Assembly: GCF_000304335.1 (NCBI RefSeq)
Contig: NZ_CAJF01000006.1
Coordinates: forward strand, 1-64,000
Origin: Microbacterium yannicii PS01
Lineage (GTDB): Bacteria > Actinomycetota > Actinomycetes > Actinomycetales > Microbacteriaceae
Direction of reading: 5' to 3'
DNA: 64,000 nucleotides
The notes below the pieces were generated by a model. That model ran no database searches and was not told the origin of the DNA. It saw only the letters and a program-made list of their open reading frames with translations. Each line of letters begins with the position of its first letter. Position 1 is the stretch's first letter. Positions 1-8,637 of this stretch are shown piece after piece. A program made the position numbers and the translations under genes.

Positions 1-933
1 CTCAGCGGTTTCGTGGTGCTCTTCGTCGGTTTGGCCTACCTGTTGCAGGTGCGCGTGCTGCGCAGCGGCCGCTATGCGACGATCACCGGCAAAGGAGCTC
101 GCTCCGGTGTCGCGAAGCTGGGTGGCTGGCGATGGCCGGTGCGCATCGCGGTGATGCTCTACGTCTTCATCTCGACGCTTCTGCCGATCATCGCGCTCGT
201 GCTGGTCTCGCTCAACGGGTTCTGGACCCCGGACATCGACTGGGGTTCGCTCAGCTTCGATGCCCTGCGTACCGCGGTGATCGACGACGCCCTCACCCGC
301 CAGGCACTCGTGAACAGCCTGGGCCTCGGCTTCGTCGGCGGTCTCCTCGGGATCCTCGGCGCGGCGATGGTGGCGCTGTACGTGCACCGCACGCGCACCG
401 CGTTCTCCCGGGGCATCGACGCCGCGATCAAGCTCCCTGCCGCGATCTCCAACATGGTCATCGCGGTCGGTGTGCTGCTGCTCTTCGCCGGGCCGCCCTT
501 CTACATGTCCGGCACGCTCGCGATCCTGCTGATCGGCTACCTCGCGCTGTATCTTCCGCAGGCTTCGATCGCAGCGGATGCCGCGGTGACGGGCGTCGGC
601 AAGGAGTTGCCCGAAGCATCGGCCGTGGCGGGCGCTTCGCCGGTGCGCACATTCTGGCGCGTGCTGCTGCCCCTGATGATTCCGGGGCTCGTCGCCGGGT
701 GGGCGCTGCTGTTCATACGTATGGTGGGTGACCTCACCGCGTCCGCGATCCTCGCCGGGACGTCCAATCCCGTCGTCGGTTTCCGCATCCTCGAGGTGTT
801 CAATGGAGGGTCGTACGCCCTGCTGGCAGCGCTTTCGACGGTGCTCGTGCTCATCACCGGCACGGTGCTCGTACTGGTCATGTGGTACACGCGCCGCAAG
901 TCCAGGTTCGGCATCTCGGCGAAGGTCGGCTGA
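1..933 (+). CDS. ABC transporter permease, Fe3+/FbpB type, 5' truncated
   Basis: Inner-membrane permease of a binding-protein-dependent importer. The frame is open from the first base, so the N-terminal part lies outside the window; the GTG at 13 is only an internal codon. The visible part has about seven hydrophobic segments. The region around residues 195-215 (PEASAVAGASPVRTFWRVLLP) fits the EAA loop that docks the ATPase, with the usual spaced Gly and the LP ending. This matches the second half of a double-length FbpB/ThiP-like permease for ferric iron, thiamine or phosphonate-type substrates. The stop overlaps the next ATG (TGATG), and the binding lipoprotein follows at 1802, so the three genes form one transport operon. 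Substrate unknown. The ATPase is presumably upstream. Confidence 0.85.
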   Translation, partial: LSGFVVLFVGLAYLLQVRVLRSGRYATITGKGARSGVAKLGGWRWPVRIAVMLYVFISTLLPIIALVLVSLNGFWTPDIDWGSLSFDALRTAVIDDALTRQALVNSLGLGFVGGLLGILGAAMVALYVHRTRTAFSRGIDAAIKLPAAISNMVIAVGVLLLFAGPPFYMSGTLAILLIGYLALYLPQASIAADAAVTGVGKELPEASAVAGASPVRTFWRVLLPLMIPGLVAGWALLFIRMVGDLTASAILAGTSNPVVGFRILEVFNGGSYALLAALSTVLVLITGTVLVLVMWYTRRKSRFGISAKVG

Positions 934-1805
934 TGAGACTCATCCTCCTGGGAACCAAGGGCGGCCCGCGCGTCTCACCGACGCACTGCGGGCCGGGGCA
1001 GCTCATCGTTGCGGGCGACGGCGTGATCCTCGTCGACTGCGGTCACGGCATCCCTCAGCAGCTCCTGCGCGCCGGCATCGCCCCGTCGGCGCTCACCGAC
1101 ATCGTCATCACCCACCACCACTCAGATCACAACGTGGCGCTCGGAACGGTTCTCATGGCGGCATGGGCGCACGGCCTGGAGCGGCCGCTCACGGTGCACG
1201 GACCGGCGCCGCTCGGTCGCATCGTCGCGGCGCATCTCGAGGCGAACGCGTACGACATCGGCATCCGGGTTCTCGACGAAGGCCGCCCAGACCTGCGCGA
1301 TCTCATTCGCGTGGCCGAAATCGACGGCGGTGACGAACGGATGCTGGGCGACGTGGTCATGCGTGCAGTCCGGGTGCGCCACGCCCCGGTGGAGCCGGCG
1401 CTCGGCTACCGGTTCGACGCGCCATCGGGATCCGTGGTCATCTCCGGCGACACCGGGCCGAGCCCCGAACTCATCGACCTCGCCCGCGGGGCGGACACCC
1501 TCGTTCACGAGGTCATCAACCCGGAACTCGTCCGGCCGTACGGCGAGGACGAGAGCAACGCGCGCTGGGAGGACCTGCACCGGCACCTGGTGGAGTCTCA
1601 CACCGCGGTGTCGGACGTCGGCGCGGTCGCGCAGGCCGCGGGCGTACGCCGGCTCGTGCTCAGCCACCTCGTGCCCGGCAACACCTTCGACTCCGTCGAC
1701 TGGCGGACGGTCGTCGAGCGGGACTTCGACGGCGAAGTCGTGCGAGGGGAAGACCTCATGGAGCTGTCCATAAGGCAGAACGCACCAAAGGAGATGCAGT
1801 CATGA
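933..1805 (+). CDS. MBL-fold metallo-hydrolase, RNase Z/arylsulfatase-like
   Basis: A 290-residue metallo-beta-lactamase-fold hydrolase with no signal peptide. Zn-ligand motifs visible are HHHSDHN near residue 67 (the HxHxDH signature), an SGDTG segment near 178 carrying the bridging Asp, and LSHLVP near 247 with the last His. The fold and motif order resemble the RNase Z/arylsulfatase branch, which includes many small-molecule phosphodiesterases, sulfatases and lactonases. The ATG overlaps the permease stop, and the gene's own stop overlaps the ATG of the binding protein, so it sits inside the importer operon. That suggests it hydrolyses the imported compound or a product of it, not tRNA. 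This is inference; the substrate cannot be read from the sequence. Confidence 0.85.
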   Translation: MRLILLGTKGGPRVSPTHCGPGQLIVAGDGVILVDCGHGIPQQLLRAGIAPSALTDIVITHHHSDHNVALGTVLMAAWAHGLERPLTVHGPAPLGRIVAAHLEANAYDIGIRVLDEGRPDLRDLIRVAEIDGGDERMLGDVVMRAVRVRHAPVEPALGYRFDAPSGSVVISGDTGPSPELIDLARGADTLVHEVINPELVRPYGEDESNARWEDLHRHLVESHTAVSDVGAVAQAAGVRRLVLSHLVPGNTFDSVDWRTVVERDFDGEVVRGEDLMELSIRQNAPKEMQS

Positions 1806-2830
1806 CGAAGAAACTCGCGGCGACCGCCGCAATCCTGGCCGCCGCGGCGCTGGTGCTCACCGGCTGCGGCGGTGCCACCGGCGACGATCGGCCCGCCGCA
1901 AGCTCGACGCCGGTGGAGGACCCCGAACTCCAGGCGCTCATCGAGGCGGCGCAGGAGGAAGGCACGCTCACCCTCTACGGCATCCCGGACGAGCGCGTCC
2001 TGCGCGCCGTGGCAGAGGACTTCACCGCGAAGTACGGTGTCGACGTCACCGTGCTGCGCCTGGTCTCGGCCGACCTGTCGCAGCGCTTCGCGGCCGAGGC
2101 GGATGCCGGAGCCGTGCAGGCCGACAACATCCTGCTGACCTATTCGCCGTTCTACGCCGAGGCCTTCGACAACGACTGGCTCACGCCGGTGACCGAGGCC
2201 GACATCCCGGACTTCGACGCGTATCCGGCCGACTACGTCGAAGAGGACGGCACCCCGATCGTCAGCATGGTGCCGACGCAGCTGGTGTACAACTCCGAGG
2301 CGTTGGACGAGGCCCCCGACAGCTGGGAGATCTACGCCGACCCCGAGTTCGAGGGCGAGCTGCTCTTCGCCGAGCCGGCGACGTCGCCGGCGAACCTGGC
2401 GTTCTGGTCGCTCATGATCGATGAGTACGGCGAGGAGTTCCTGAGCGACATCGCCGCCAACAACCCGACGTGGATGAACAGCGCCGTCAACACGACGCAG
2501 GGCGTCGCGGCGGGCGAAGGCTCGCTCGCCCACCCCGGCGTGTACGCGATCGTCGAGACGCTGAAGCAAGAGGGCGCCCCGGTCGAGGCGGCGCTGCTCG
2601 GGCCGACCACAGGACCCGAGATCGGACTCGGCATCTCGGCCGATGCGCCGCACCCGAACGCGGCGCGCCTGTTCGCGCACTACCTGCTGTCGGAGGAGGG
2701 GAACACCTTCCTCGCCGAGGAGTCCGGAGGCAGCTCGCCGTATGGCACCAACCTCGTCGAGGGATGGGTGCGTCCCGAGCCGGTGCCCGAGGACCGCGCG
2801 CAGCTCATCAACGAGCTGTTCGGTTTCTGA
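1802..2830 (+). CDS. Extracellular solute-binding lipoprotein, Fe3+/polyamine-type ABC importer
   Basis: A 342-residue substrate-binding protein. The N-terminus is a lipoprotein signal: MTKK, a hydrophobic Ala/Leu stretch, then a lipobox LTGC with Cys near residue 22. The mature part starts with an acidic helix and LIEAAQEEGTLTLYG, typical of the family 1/FbpA-like binding proteins (ferric iron, 2-aminoethylphosphonate, thiamine). A hinge-type VPTQLVYNSEAL segment lies near residue 160. I do not see the paired Tyr motif of ferric-binding FbpA, so iron is not assured. The ATG overlaps the hydrolase stop (ATGA). A 51-bp gap with an AGGAGA ribosome site leads into the P450 genes, so the importer and the oxygenases are probably co-transcribed. 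Confidence 0.88.
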   Translation: MTKKLAATAAILAAAALVLTGCGGATGDDRPAASSTPVEDPELQALIEAAQEEGTLTLYGIPDERVLRAVAEDFTAKYGVDVTVLRLVSADLSQRFAAEADAGAVQADNILLTYSPFYAEAFDNDWLTPVTEADIPDFDAYPADYVEEDGTPIVSMVPTQLVYNSEALDEAPDSWEIYADPEFEGELLFAEPATSPANLAFWSLMIDEYGEEFLSDIAANNPTWMNSAVNTTQGVAAGEGSLAHPGVYAIVETLKQEGAPVEAALLGPTTGPEIGLGISADAPHPNAARLFAHYLLSEEGNTFLAEESGGSSPYGTNLVEGWVRPEPVPEDRAQLINELFGF

Positions 2831-2881
2831 CCGCGATTCCGGGGCGCCCAGGGCGTCCCGGAATGCACCCAGAGGAGAACC

Positions 2882-4123
2882 ATGTCGCAAGGACGATGCC
2901 CTTTCGGTTTCGACGATCCGGAGGCGCTCGCGCGTCGGCGGACGGACCACGATTTCGACCCCGTGCCGGATGAGGCCGAGACCTTCACCAGCGCTCACGA
3001 GGAGTTCGCGCGTCTGCGAAACGATCGGCCGGTCGCGCGCAGCCAGGAGTACGACGGATTCTGGGCGCTTCTCGGCTACGACGAGGTGCTCACCGCCATC
3101 ACCGACATCGACCGGTTCACCACCACGACGCAGAACGCGATTCCCAAATTCGCCTTCACCGGAGTGCGCCCGCCGCTGCACCTGGATCCGCCCGAGCACA
3201 CCTCGTACCGACGCGTCATCAACCGAGCCTTCACCCCGCCGCGCATGCGCGAGCTCGAGCCGCGCGTCCGGGCGGCCGCGGTGGAGCTTCTCGATCCGCT
3301 CATCGCGGGCGGATGGGCCGACATCTGCCGCGAGTACGCCCACCGGTTCCCGGCGTTCGTCTTCGCCGACTTCTTCAACCTCGACGTCGAGACGTCGGAG
3401 CTCATCAAGGCCGTGACGGGCCGGTACGTCGATGCCATCCAGGTGCTCGATCACGAGACGGTGCGCGGTCTCAGCGGCCGTCTCTACGAGATCGCGCAGT
3501 CGATCATCGATTCACGAGCCGTGCAGCCTCTCGATCCTGAGGAAGACCTCACCACGGCGCTCATGCAGGCGGAGCATGACGGTGAGCCGCTGCCGGCAGC
3601 GATGGTCCTCGGTTGCGTGAGGCAGCTCATCGTCACAGGGATGGTCGCGCCCAGCGTGTTCACGGGGAACATGTTCGTGCACCTCGCCCGCGATCCACAG
3701 CTGCAGGACTATCTGCGCGAGCAACCCGAGAAGATCCCCGACGCGGTCGAGGAGTTCCTGCGTCTGTACTCCCCGTACCGCGGCATGGCGCGCACCGCTC
3801 GCGAGGACGTCGAGCTCGGCGGTGAGCTCATCCGCGAAGGCGACCCCGTCGCGCTCGTCTACACCTCGGCCAACCGTGACGAGCGGGTGTTCCCGGACGG
3901 CGAGTCGTTCATCCTCGATCGTCCGAACATCGCCAAGCACATCTCGTTCGGCCGCGGCACCCACAGCTGCCCGGGCGCACCCCTCGCGCGCATGATGATG
4001 AGGATCACACTGGAGGAGGTGCTCGCGCGCAGCGCCTCGTTCCACGAGGCGGGTGAGCCCGAGATGGCCATCTGGGCCGAGTGGGGTACGCGCTCGGTGC
4101 CGCTGGACTTCGTACGGGCGTGA
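2882..4123 (+). CDS. Cytochrome P450, first of a tandem pair, atypical I-helix
   Basis: A 413-residue soluble bacterial P450. The heme loop is FGRGTHSCPG with the thiolate Cys at 363. The K-helix ExxR is E291-R294, and the FxPERF-like region reads FPDGESFILDRPN. The start is fixed by AGGAGAACC directly before the ATG. The striking feature is the I-helix: where P450s normally carry A/G-G-x-D/E-T-T/S, this protein has TGMVAPS (residues 252-258), so the acid-alcohol pair is Val255-Ala256. The paralogue 14 bp downstream has the same change. No ferredoxin or reductase gene is visible. The pair probably oxidises, or otherwise transforms, the compound taken up by the upstream importer. P450 identity is certain from motifs; the CYP family and substrate are unknown. 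Confidence 0.95.
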   Translation: MSQGRCPFGFDDPEALARRRTDHDFDPVPDEAETFTSAHEEFARLRNDRPVARSQEYDGFWALLGYDEVLTAITDIDRFTTTTQNAIPKFAFTGVRPPLHLDPPEHTSYRRVINRAFTPPRMRELEPRVRAAAVELLDPLIAGGWADICREYAHRFPAFVFADFFNLDVETSELIKAVTGRYVDAIQVLDHETVRGLSGRLYEIAQSIIDSRAVQPLDPEEDLTTALMQAEHDGEPLPAAMVLGCVRQLIVTGMVAPSVFTGNMFVHLARDPQLQDYLREQPEKIPDAVEEFLRLYSPYRGMARTAREDVELGGELIREGDPVALVYTSANRDERVFPDGESFILDRPNIAKHISFGRGTHSCPGAPLARMMMRITLEEVLARSASFHEAGEPEMAIWAEWGTRSVPLDFVRA

Positions 4124-4137
4124 GGGGCGTGACAGGT

Positions 4138-5331
4138 ATGACCGAGGCATCCGCGTTGCCTCCTGACGATTTCGACGCGGCTGCGACGGAGACGTTCGAC
4201 AGCCCGCACGACACCTATCGCGAGCTGCGAGAACGGTGCCCGGTCGCCCACTCGTCCGCGTACGGGGGATTCTGGGCGCTGACACGGTTCGACGATGTCG
4301 AGCGTGCCGCGCGCGACTCCGAGACATACATCTCATCTGTGCGAGCCGTCGTCCCGAGCGATCCGCGCGGCATCCGTCGACCGCCTCTCAACTTCGATGC
4401 GCCGGCGCACTCACCGTTCCGGCGGGCACTGGACCGAACCCTGCACCGCTCACGGCTGGAGCGCCTCGAGCCCAGACTGCGTCTGCACGCGGAGCGTGAG
4501 TTCGGACGATTCCTCGCCGATGATGGTGGCGACATCTGCGTCGGCTTCGGCACGCTCTACCCCGCTTACACCGCCGCCGAGTGGCTCAATCTCGATCCGG
4601 CTGACGTTCCACGACTGGCCGAGACGTCGTCGATGTGGGTGGATGCCTGGCGTCGCCAGGACGGCGCCCTCGTCACGGCGAAGAGCGAGGCGATGTACGA
4701 CATGGCCCGTGCACTCGTCGCCGACCGCACCGCGCGACCGCGATCGATCGACGAGGACCCGGCGAGCTCGCTTCTCGCGGAGGAGTACGAGGGCGCACCG
4801 CTCGATCAGGAGCTCGTCGTGGGGGCACTGCGTCAATCCCTCGTCGTAGGGCTCGTTGCGCCGCCCATCCTTCTCGGCGGGATCTGCGTGCACCTCGCCC
4901 GGCACCCTGAACTGCATCGCGAACTGCGCGACGACCCCTCGCTCATCCCCGCAGCGCTCGAGGAGTTCGTGCGCCTCTACACCCCGTACCGGGGCTTCGC
5001 GCGCACCGTCTCGGAGCCGGTGACCCTGCATGGGCGAACGATCGAGCCCGGCGAACCCGTCACCCTCGTTTACGCCTCAGCGAATCGTGACGAGCGCGTC
5101 TTCGATGAGCCCGATGACTTCGTCCTCGGTCGGCCGAACATCGCCCGACACCTGGGTTTCGGACGTGGTCGGCACAGGTGCATCGGCATGGCGCTCGCGC
5201 GGATCAGCCTGCGGATCGCGTTGGAGCAGATCGTCACTCGCACGCGAAGGCTCGAGATCGATGGGCCGATCGAGAGCACACGGATGCCGGAGGTCGGCGC
5301 GCAGTCTGTGCCGCTGCGCGTCCACCTCTGA
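4138..5331 (+). CDS. Cytochrome P450, second of a tandem pair, atypical I-helix
   Basis: A 397-residue P450, clearly a paralogue of the preceding gene: both share PYRG-ART after the K-helix, a VY-SANRDERVF segment and FGRG in the heme loop. Heme Cys348 lies in FGRGRHRCIG, and ExxR is E276-R279. The I-helix again lacks the acid-alcohol pair: VGLVAPP at 237-243, with Val240-Ala241 in the D/E-T positions. I chose the ATG at 4138; a GTG at 4129 is an alternative three codons upstream. The gene lies 14 bp after the first P450 and is surely co-transcribed. It converges on the PaaX-type regulator with a 26-bp gap. Whether the two proteins act in sequence or as partners cannot be told from sequence. 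Confidence 0.95.
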   Translation: MTEASALPPDDFDAAATETFDSPHDTYRELRERCPVAHSSAYGGFWALTRFDDVERAARDSETYISSVRAVVPSDPRGIRRPPLNFDAPAHSPFRRALDRTLHRSRLERLEPRLRLHAEREFGRFLADDGGDICVGFGTLYPAYTAAEWLNLDPADVPRLAETSSMWVDAWRRQDGALVTAKSEAMYDMARALVADRTARPRSIDEDPASSLLAEEYEGAPLDQELVVGALRQSLVVGLVAPPILLGGICVHLARHPELHRELRDDPSLIPAALEEFVRLYTPYRGFARTVSEPVTLHGRTIEPGEPVTLVYASANRDERVFDEPDDFVLGRPNIARHLGFGRGRHRCIGMALARISLRIALEQIVTRTRRLEIDGPIESTRMPEVGAQSVPLRVHL

Positions 5332-5357
5332 CGCAGCGGCCCCGTGCGGACGACGAG

Positions 5358-6278
5358 TCAGCGCTCGCCGTCACCCGAGACGTGGTGCGAGGTGAGAGCA
5401 GCGAGCGACGCGTCGTACCGCCCGACGATCTCGGAGAACCGCCGCTCGGCCGGGGCGCCCAGCGAGTCATAGATCGCGAGGAAGACCGCGCGCGCGCTGT
5501 CACGGGGCCAGTCGGCGGGAAGCATCTCGCGAGGCAGCTCGGGGTCGGTGAACCGGAACCCGAGCCAGCGCCCCATGACTCGGGTGCGGAGGGTGAGCGC
5601 ATGGGCGGGATCGAGCCGACCGCCGACCGCGTCGTCGACGTGCCCGGCGAAGTCCGCGATGAACAGGCGATACTCGGCCTCCAGGGCGTGCAGCTCGAAC
5701 GCCTCGCTCACATCAGGCGAGCGGCCGTCGCGCGGCACGAAGTCGGATCGCATCACCGTGGCGGTGCCCACCGAAAGGCGCTTCAGAAGACCCACCGCCT
5801 CTTCGGCGTAGTCGTGAGGCGTGATCCACACGGCCTCCTGCAGCAGGGCGAAACCCAGCTCCCGCAGGCCCATGCGGAGATGCCTGCGCACGTCACGCAG
5901 CTCCTCGGGAACCGAGAACACCACGACCGTCCAGCGGCCATCCCACGGCGGGTAGGCGAGTCCGAAGTTCATCGCGCGCTTCAGTCGCGTCTCCGTCGCT
6001 TCGGCGGTGCTCTGCGGGCGTGCGTAGAAGGTCGACCGGCCGTGCTTCGACGCGACCAGCATGCCGCGCGCCGTCAGCCTCCGGATCGCCTGGCGTGCCG
6101 AACTCTCGGTGGTTCCGAATTCGGACAGCAGGTCGACCAGGGCCGCCGAGGGCACCGCCTCGGTGTTACCCCACCAGTAGTCGCCGAGCAACGTCGCCAG
6201 CAGATGCTGCGGGTCGGTGCCGGTGGCTGAACGCGGGATGCCGAAGGTGGTCCCCGGTCGCGTGCCCATCTGCGGCAT
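5358..6278 (-). CDS. PaaX-family transcriptional repressor
   Basis: A 306-residue regulator of the PaaX type, which repress aromatic catabolic operons and respond to CoA-thioester ligands (family knowledge). The N-terminal winged helix reads LLGDYWWG...ALVDLLSEFGTTESSARQAIRRL, followed by the GMLVASKHGRSTFYA wing. The middle domain carries WDGRWTVVVFSVPEELRDVRRHLR, a hallmark of PaaX central domains, and the C-terminal helical domain follows. The ATG at 6278 is preferred over one at 6290 because GGGAGGAACC sits just before it and the upstream codon would overlap that ribosome site. The gene converges on the two P450 genes, so it is the obvious candidate regulator of the importer-hydrolase-P450 cluster. 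The operator was not identified. Confidence 0.9.
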   Translation of the reverse strand: MPQMGTRPGTTFGIPRSATGTDPQHLLATLLGDYWWGNTEAVPSAALVDLLSEFGTTESSARQAIRRLTARGMLVASKHGRSTFYARPQSTAEATETRLKRAMNFGLAYPPWDGRWTVVVFSVPEELRDVRRHLRMGLRELGFALLQEAVWITPHDYAEEAVGLLKRLSVGTATVMRSDFVPRDGRSPDVSEAFELHALEAEYRLFIADFAGHVDDAVGGRLDPAHALTLRTRVMGRWLGFRFTDPELPREMLPADWPRDSARAVFLAIYDSLGAPAERRFSEIVGRYDASLAALTSHHVSGDGER

Positions 6279-6382
6279 GGTTCCTCCCATCGCGCCAGTG
6301 AGTCAACTGTGACAGATGCTCGGTCAGTGCCAGGTGCGTGGCGACACACGCCCGACGACCATCGCAGCCTCGCGGGACCGGA

Positions 6383-8437
6383 CTAGCGGACGGTGACGGT
6401 GATCGGCCGCGATGACGTCTCCCCGGCGTCATTGACGAAGACGGCGACGTACTCGTAACTGCCCGGCGCTCTGTCCGTCACGCTGGAGGTCGCCCGCTGC
6501 GCGCCCGGAGTGGCCGCCGACAGCGTCTGCTCGTCGATCAGTTCGCCGTTCTCAAAGAGGCGGTAGTCGGTGGCGTTCGTTCCCCACCAGAGGTCGGTGG
6601 TGAGGGTGAAGTCGCCATCGCGGTCGCGGTTGTCGTGCGACAGGACGATCTTCCCGGGTGCCGCATCGGTCACGCGTACGGTCACCGAGCCTGTTTCGGT
6701 GGCTCCGGCGCCGTTGGAGACCACGCCCGTGTAGACATACGTCCCGTCGACCCGGCCGGAGAGCTCCACCGTGGCTGACTGTGCTCCCGGCGTGTTCGGC
6801 CGCAGTGTTCGCGTCGCGATCAGCTCACCATTCTCGTAGAGCCGGAACACCGAGCCGTTGACGCCGTGCCACAGGTTCATGGTGACCGTGTGCGTACCGT
6901 CGTGCAGACCGTCGGCCCATCCGCTGTCGGTCGACAACCGAGCCCGCGCGGGTGCGGTCGTCGTTTCGTCCGCCGGCACATACGTTCCCCAGTTGGTGAA
7001 GTCCCACGTTCGCAGCGCCGGCGGTAGGTCGCCGAACGGGATGTACTTCCCGACGCCGCCGCCGCCGAGCAGAGCCGAGTCGATCTCACCGCTCTCGGCG
7101 AGCGCAGCGACGCGAGCGTTCATCGCCTGAGGTGACACATCGGGCCACGAGCCGGAATCGAGGCGGGCTTCGAGAGCACGGAAGGCCACCAGCATCTCGC
7201 CGAACGACTGGCCGCCGTGACCTGGACGCTCGATCAGAAGGGTCCGCACGTGCGTTCCTGCCCGCCCCGCCGCTTCGAAGGTGCGCAGATAGGCCTCGTC
7301 CAGCGGAGCCGGGTCGGCGGAGTCACCCAGTGTCTTGACCGTCATCACGGGGCTTCCGGTGCCGTCATAGGTTCCGATGTCTTCGACCGCTGCGACGGCT
7401 TCCGGGTCGGCGCTGTAGCGTTCGGCTCCGGCGAGGAGATCGAGGTCGGCATCCAGGTCGAGCCCGGCGTGCTCGTACCACCAGCGCACTCGGTCCGCGT
7501 CGCCCGATCGCTCAAGGAGGTCGCGGTAGTCCACGCCGTGATTCCACACCACGGGGCCGCCGGCCATCACCTCGATCTCCTTGTGGACGAACTGCGGGTT
7601 GCCGAAGGCGAATGCGCCGGCGATGAGCTGTCCCTGCGTCAGGTAGTCGTCCTGCGCGGGCGGCTCCGAGCCCGAGGGGAAATCGGTGGCTTGTTCGAAG
7701 GCCGCAGCGAGCACGAGTCGTGCCATGCCCTGATCACTTGCGCGGGCCTCGGTGACGAGCGCGTCGAGTTTGACGTTCTGGTCGTAGCTCGGCCCATATG
7801 TCGCCCCCGGCGGGATGTCAGGCAGGTTGTTGATCGCGAGCCCCGCGTCCGGGTTCACCAGCTCCTGCAGCGCCCATACCGCGTCGGCTTTGCCGAGCCA
7901 GCTGGCGAGAACACCGGCACCACCTCCGGCTCCGGCCAGGGCGCCATCGAAGACATCCGGTCGGTACTGCGCCGCCATGCGGGCGACGAAGCCACCGCGG
8001 GAGTTGCCCCACGCGATCGTGCGCGTCGGCTGGCTCTCCGAGCCTGTATCGGCGATGGCCTCCGTGAGGAGATCCCGCGTGGTGACCAGGTTTTCCACGT
8101 AGTCCTTGATCTCGTACGCGGTCTCGTTCTGGGTCCGCTGGTTACCCCCGATGGCGTAGCCCTTGCTCAAGAAGTAGTCGCGGCGCGCCACGTTCCACGA
8201 GTTGAAGTCAAGGTCGAGGATCAGTGTTCCGTTCCACTCGGCCGGGCGGATCGCCTCGTAGACCACCTGTGCGGGCGTTCCCTCGTGCAGCACTCCAGCC
8301 ACGCGGACGTCACTGTCAGCTGCAGAAGCGGGCACCGGCAGGCTCAGCAGCGAGCCGATGAGGGCGACCGCCCCGATAGCCGCGGCGATGGGCCGCCGTG
8401 AGCGCCTGAGGGGCGCTTCGAGAGCAGGAGCGGACAT
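6383..8437 (-). CDS. Secreted alpha/beta hydrolase with two C-terminal beta-sandwich repeats
   Basis: A 684-residue exported protein. The N-terminus is an Arg-rich Sec-type signal peptide ending around PVPASAADS (residue 40). An alpha/beta hydrolase core follows, with nucleophile elbow GNSRGG (Ser near 144) and a likely catalytic His in RPGHGGQSF near 345. The last about 190 residues are two copies of a roughly 90-residue domain with the motif LWWGTNATDYRLFENG. The same domain ends the GH32 protein at 14268 and is common in actinobacterial secreted chitinases. The start at 8437 has GAGGAGG seven bases upstream; the longer open frame adds only an unlikely leader. The substrate is unknown; a carbohydrate ester is a guess based on the shared C-terminal modules. 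Confidence 0.85.
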   Translation of the reverse strand: MSAPALEAPLRRSRRPIAAAIGAVALIGSLLSLPVPASAADSDVRVAGVLHEGTPAQVVYEAIRPAEWNGTLILDLDFNSWNVARRDYFLSKGYAIGGNQRTQNETAYEIKDYVENLVTTRDLLTEAIADTGSESQPTRTIAWGNSRGGFVARMAAQYRPDVFDGALAGAGGGAGVLASWLGKADAVWALQELVNPDAGLAINNLPDIPPGATYGPSYDQNVKLDALVTEARASDQGMARLVLAAAFEQATDFPSGSEPPAQDDYLTQGQLIAGAFAFGNPQFVHKEIEVMAGGPVVWNHGVDYRDLLERSGDADRVRWWYEHAGLDLDADLDLLAGAERYSADPEAVAAVEDIGTYDGTGSPVMTVKTLGDSADPAPLDEAYLRTFEAAGRAGTHVRTLLIERPGHGGQSFGEMLVAFRALEARLDSGSWPDVSPQAMNARVAALAESGEIDSALLGGGGVGKYIPFGDLPPALRTWDFTNWGTYVPADETTTAPARARLSTDSGWADGLHDGTHTVTMNLWHGVNGSVFRLYENGELIATRTLRPNTPGAQSATVELSGRVDGTYVYTGVVSNGAGATETGSVTVRVTDAAPGKIVLSHDNRDRDGDFTLTTDLWWGTNATDYRLFENGELIDEQTLSAATPGAQRATSSVTDRAPGSYEYVAVFVNDAGETSSRPITVTVR

Positions 8438-8471
8438 GGACGACCTCCTCGTCGTTCGATGCATTACAGAA

Positions 8472-8500
8472 ACCGTAACGATCGTCCACAAAGGTGTCAA
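8472..8500 (-). promoter_or_regulatory. Sigma70-like promoter of the secreted hydrolase
   Basis: On the minus strand a perfect TTGACA (8500-8495) is followed 17 bases later by TACGGT (8477-8472). This is 35 bases before the start codon and ribosome site of the secreted hydrolase. The -35 match and spacing are seen in the sequence; activity is inferred. Confidence 0.55.
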
Positions 8501-8637
8501 AGAAAAGAACGAACTCGGCTCGATGACGTCGGACGCTCTCTAAGAGGGGATCTCCGCACCGAGACGCGTGGCACTCGACGACTCATTCGTCGCGGTGCGA
8601 GCCGCGGCATCCGTCACCGTCGTTCTGCCCGTGTCTG

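Noticed and set aside
1598..3454. A long minus-strand open frame of over 600 codons through the binding-protein and P450 genes
   Set aside because: It runs antisense to clear genes with motifs, its protein is Arg/Val-rich without domains, and such frames are expected in high-GC DNA.
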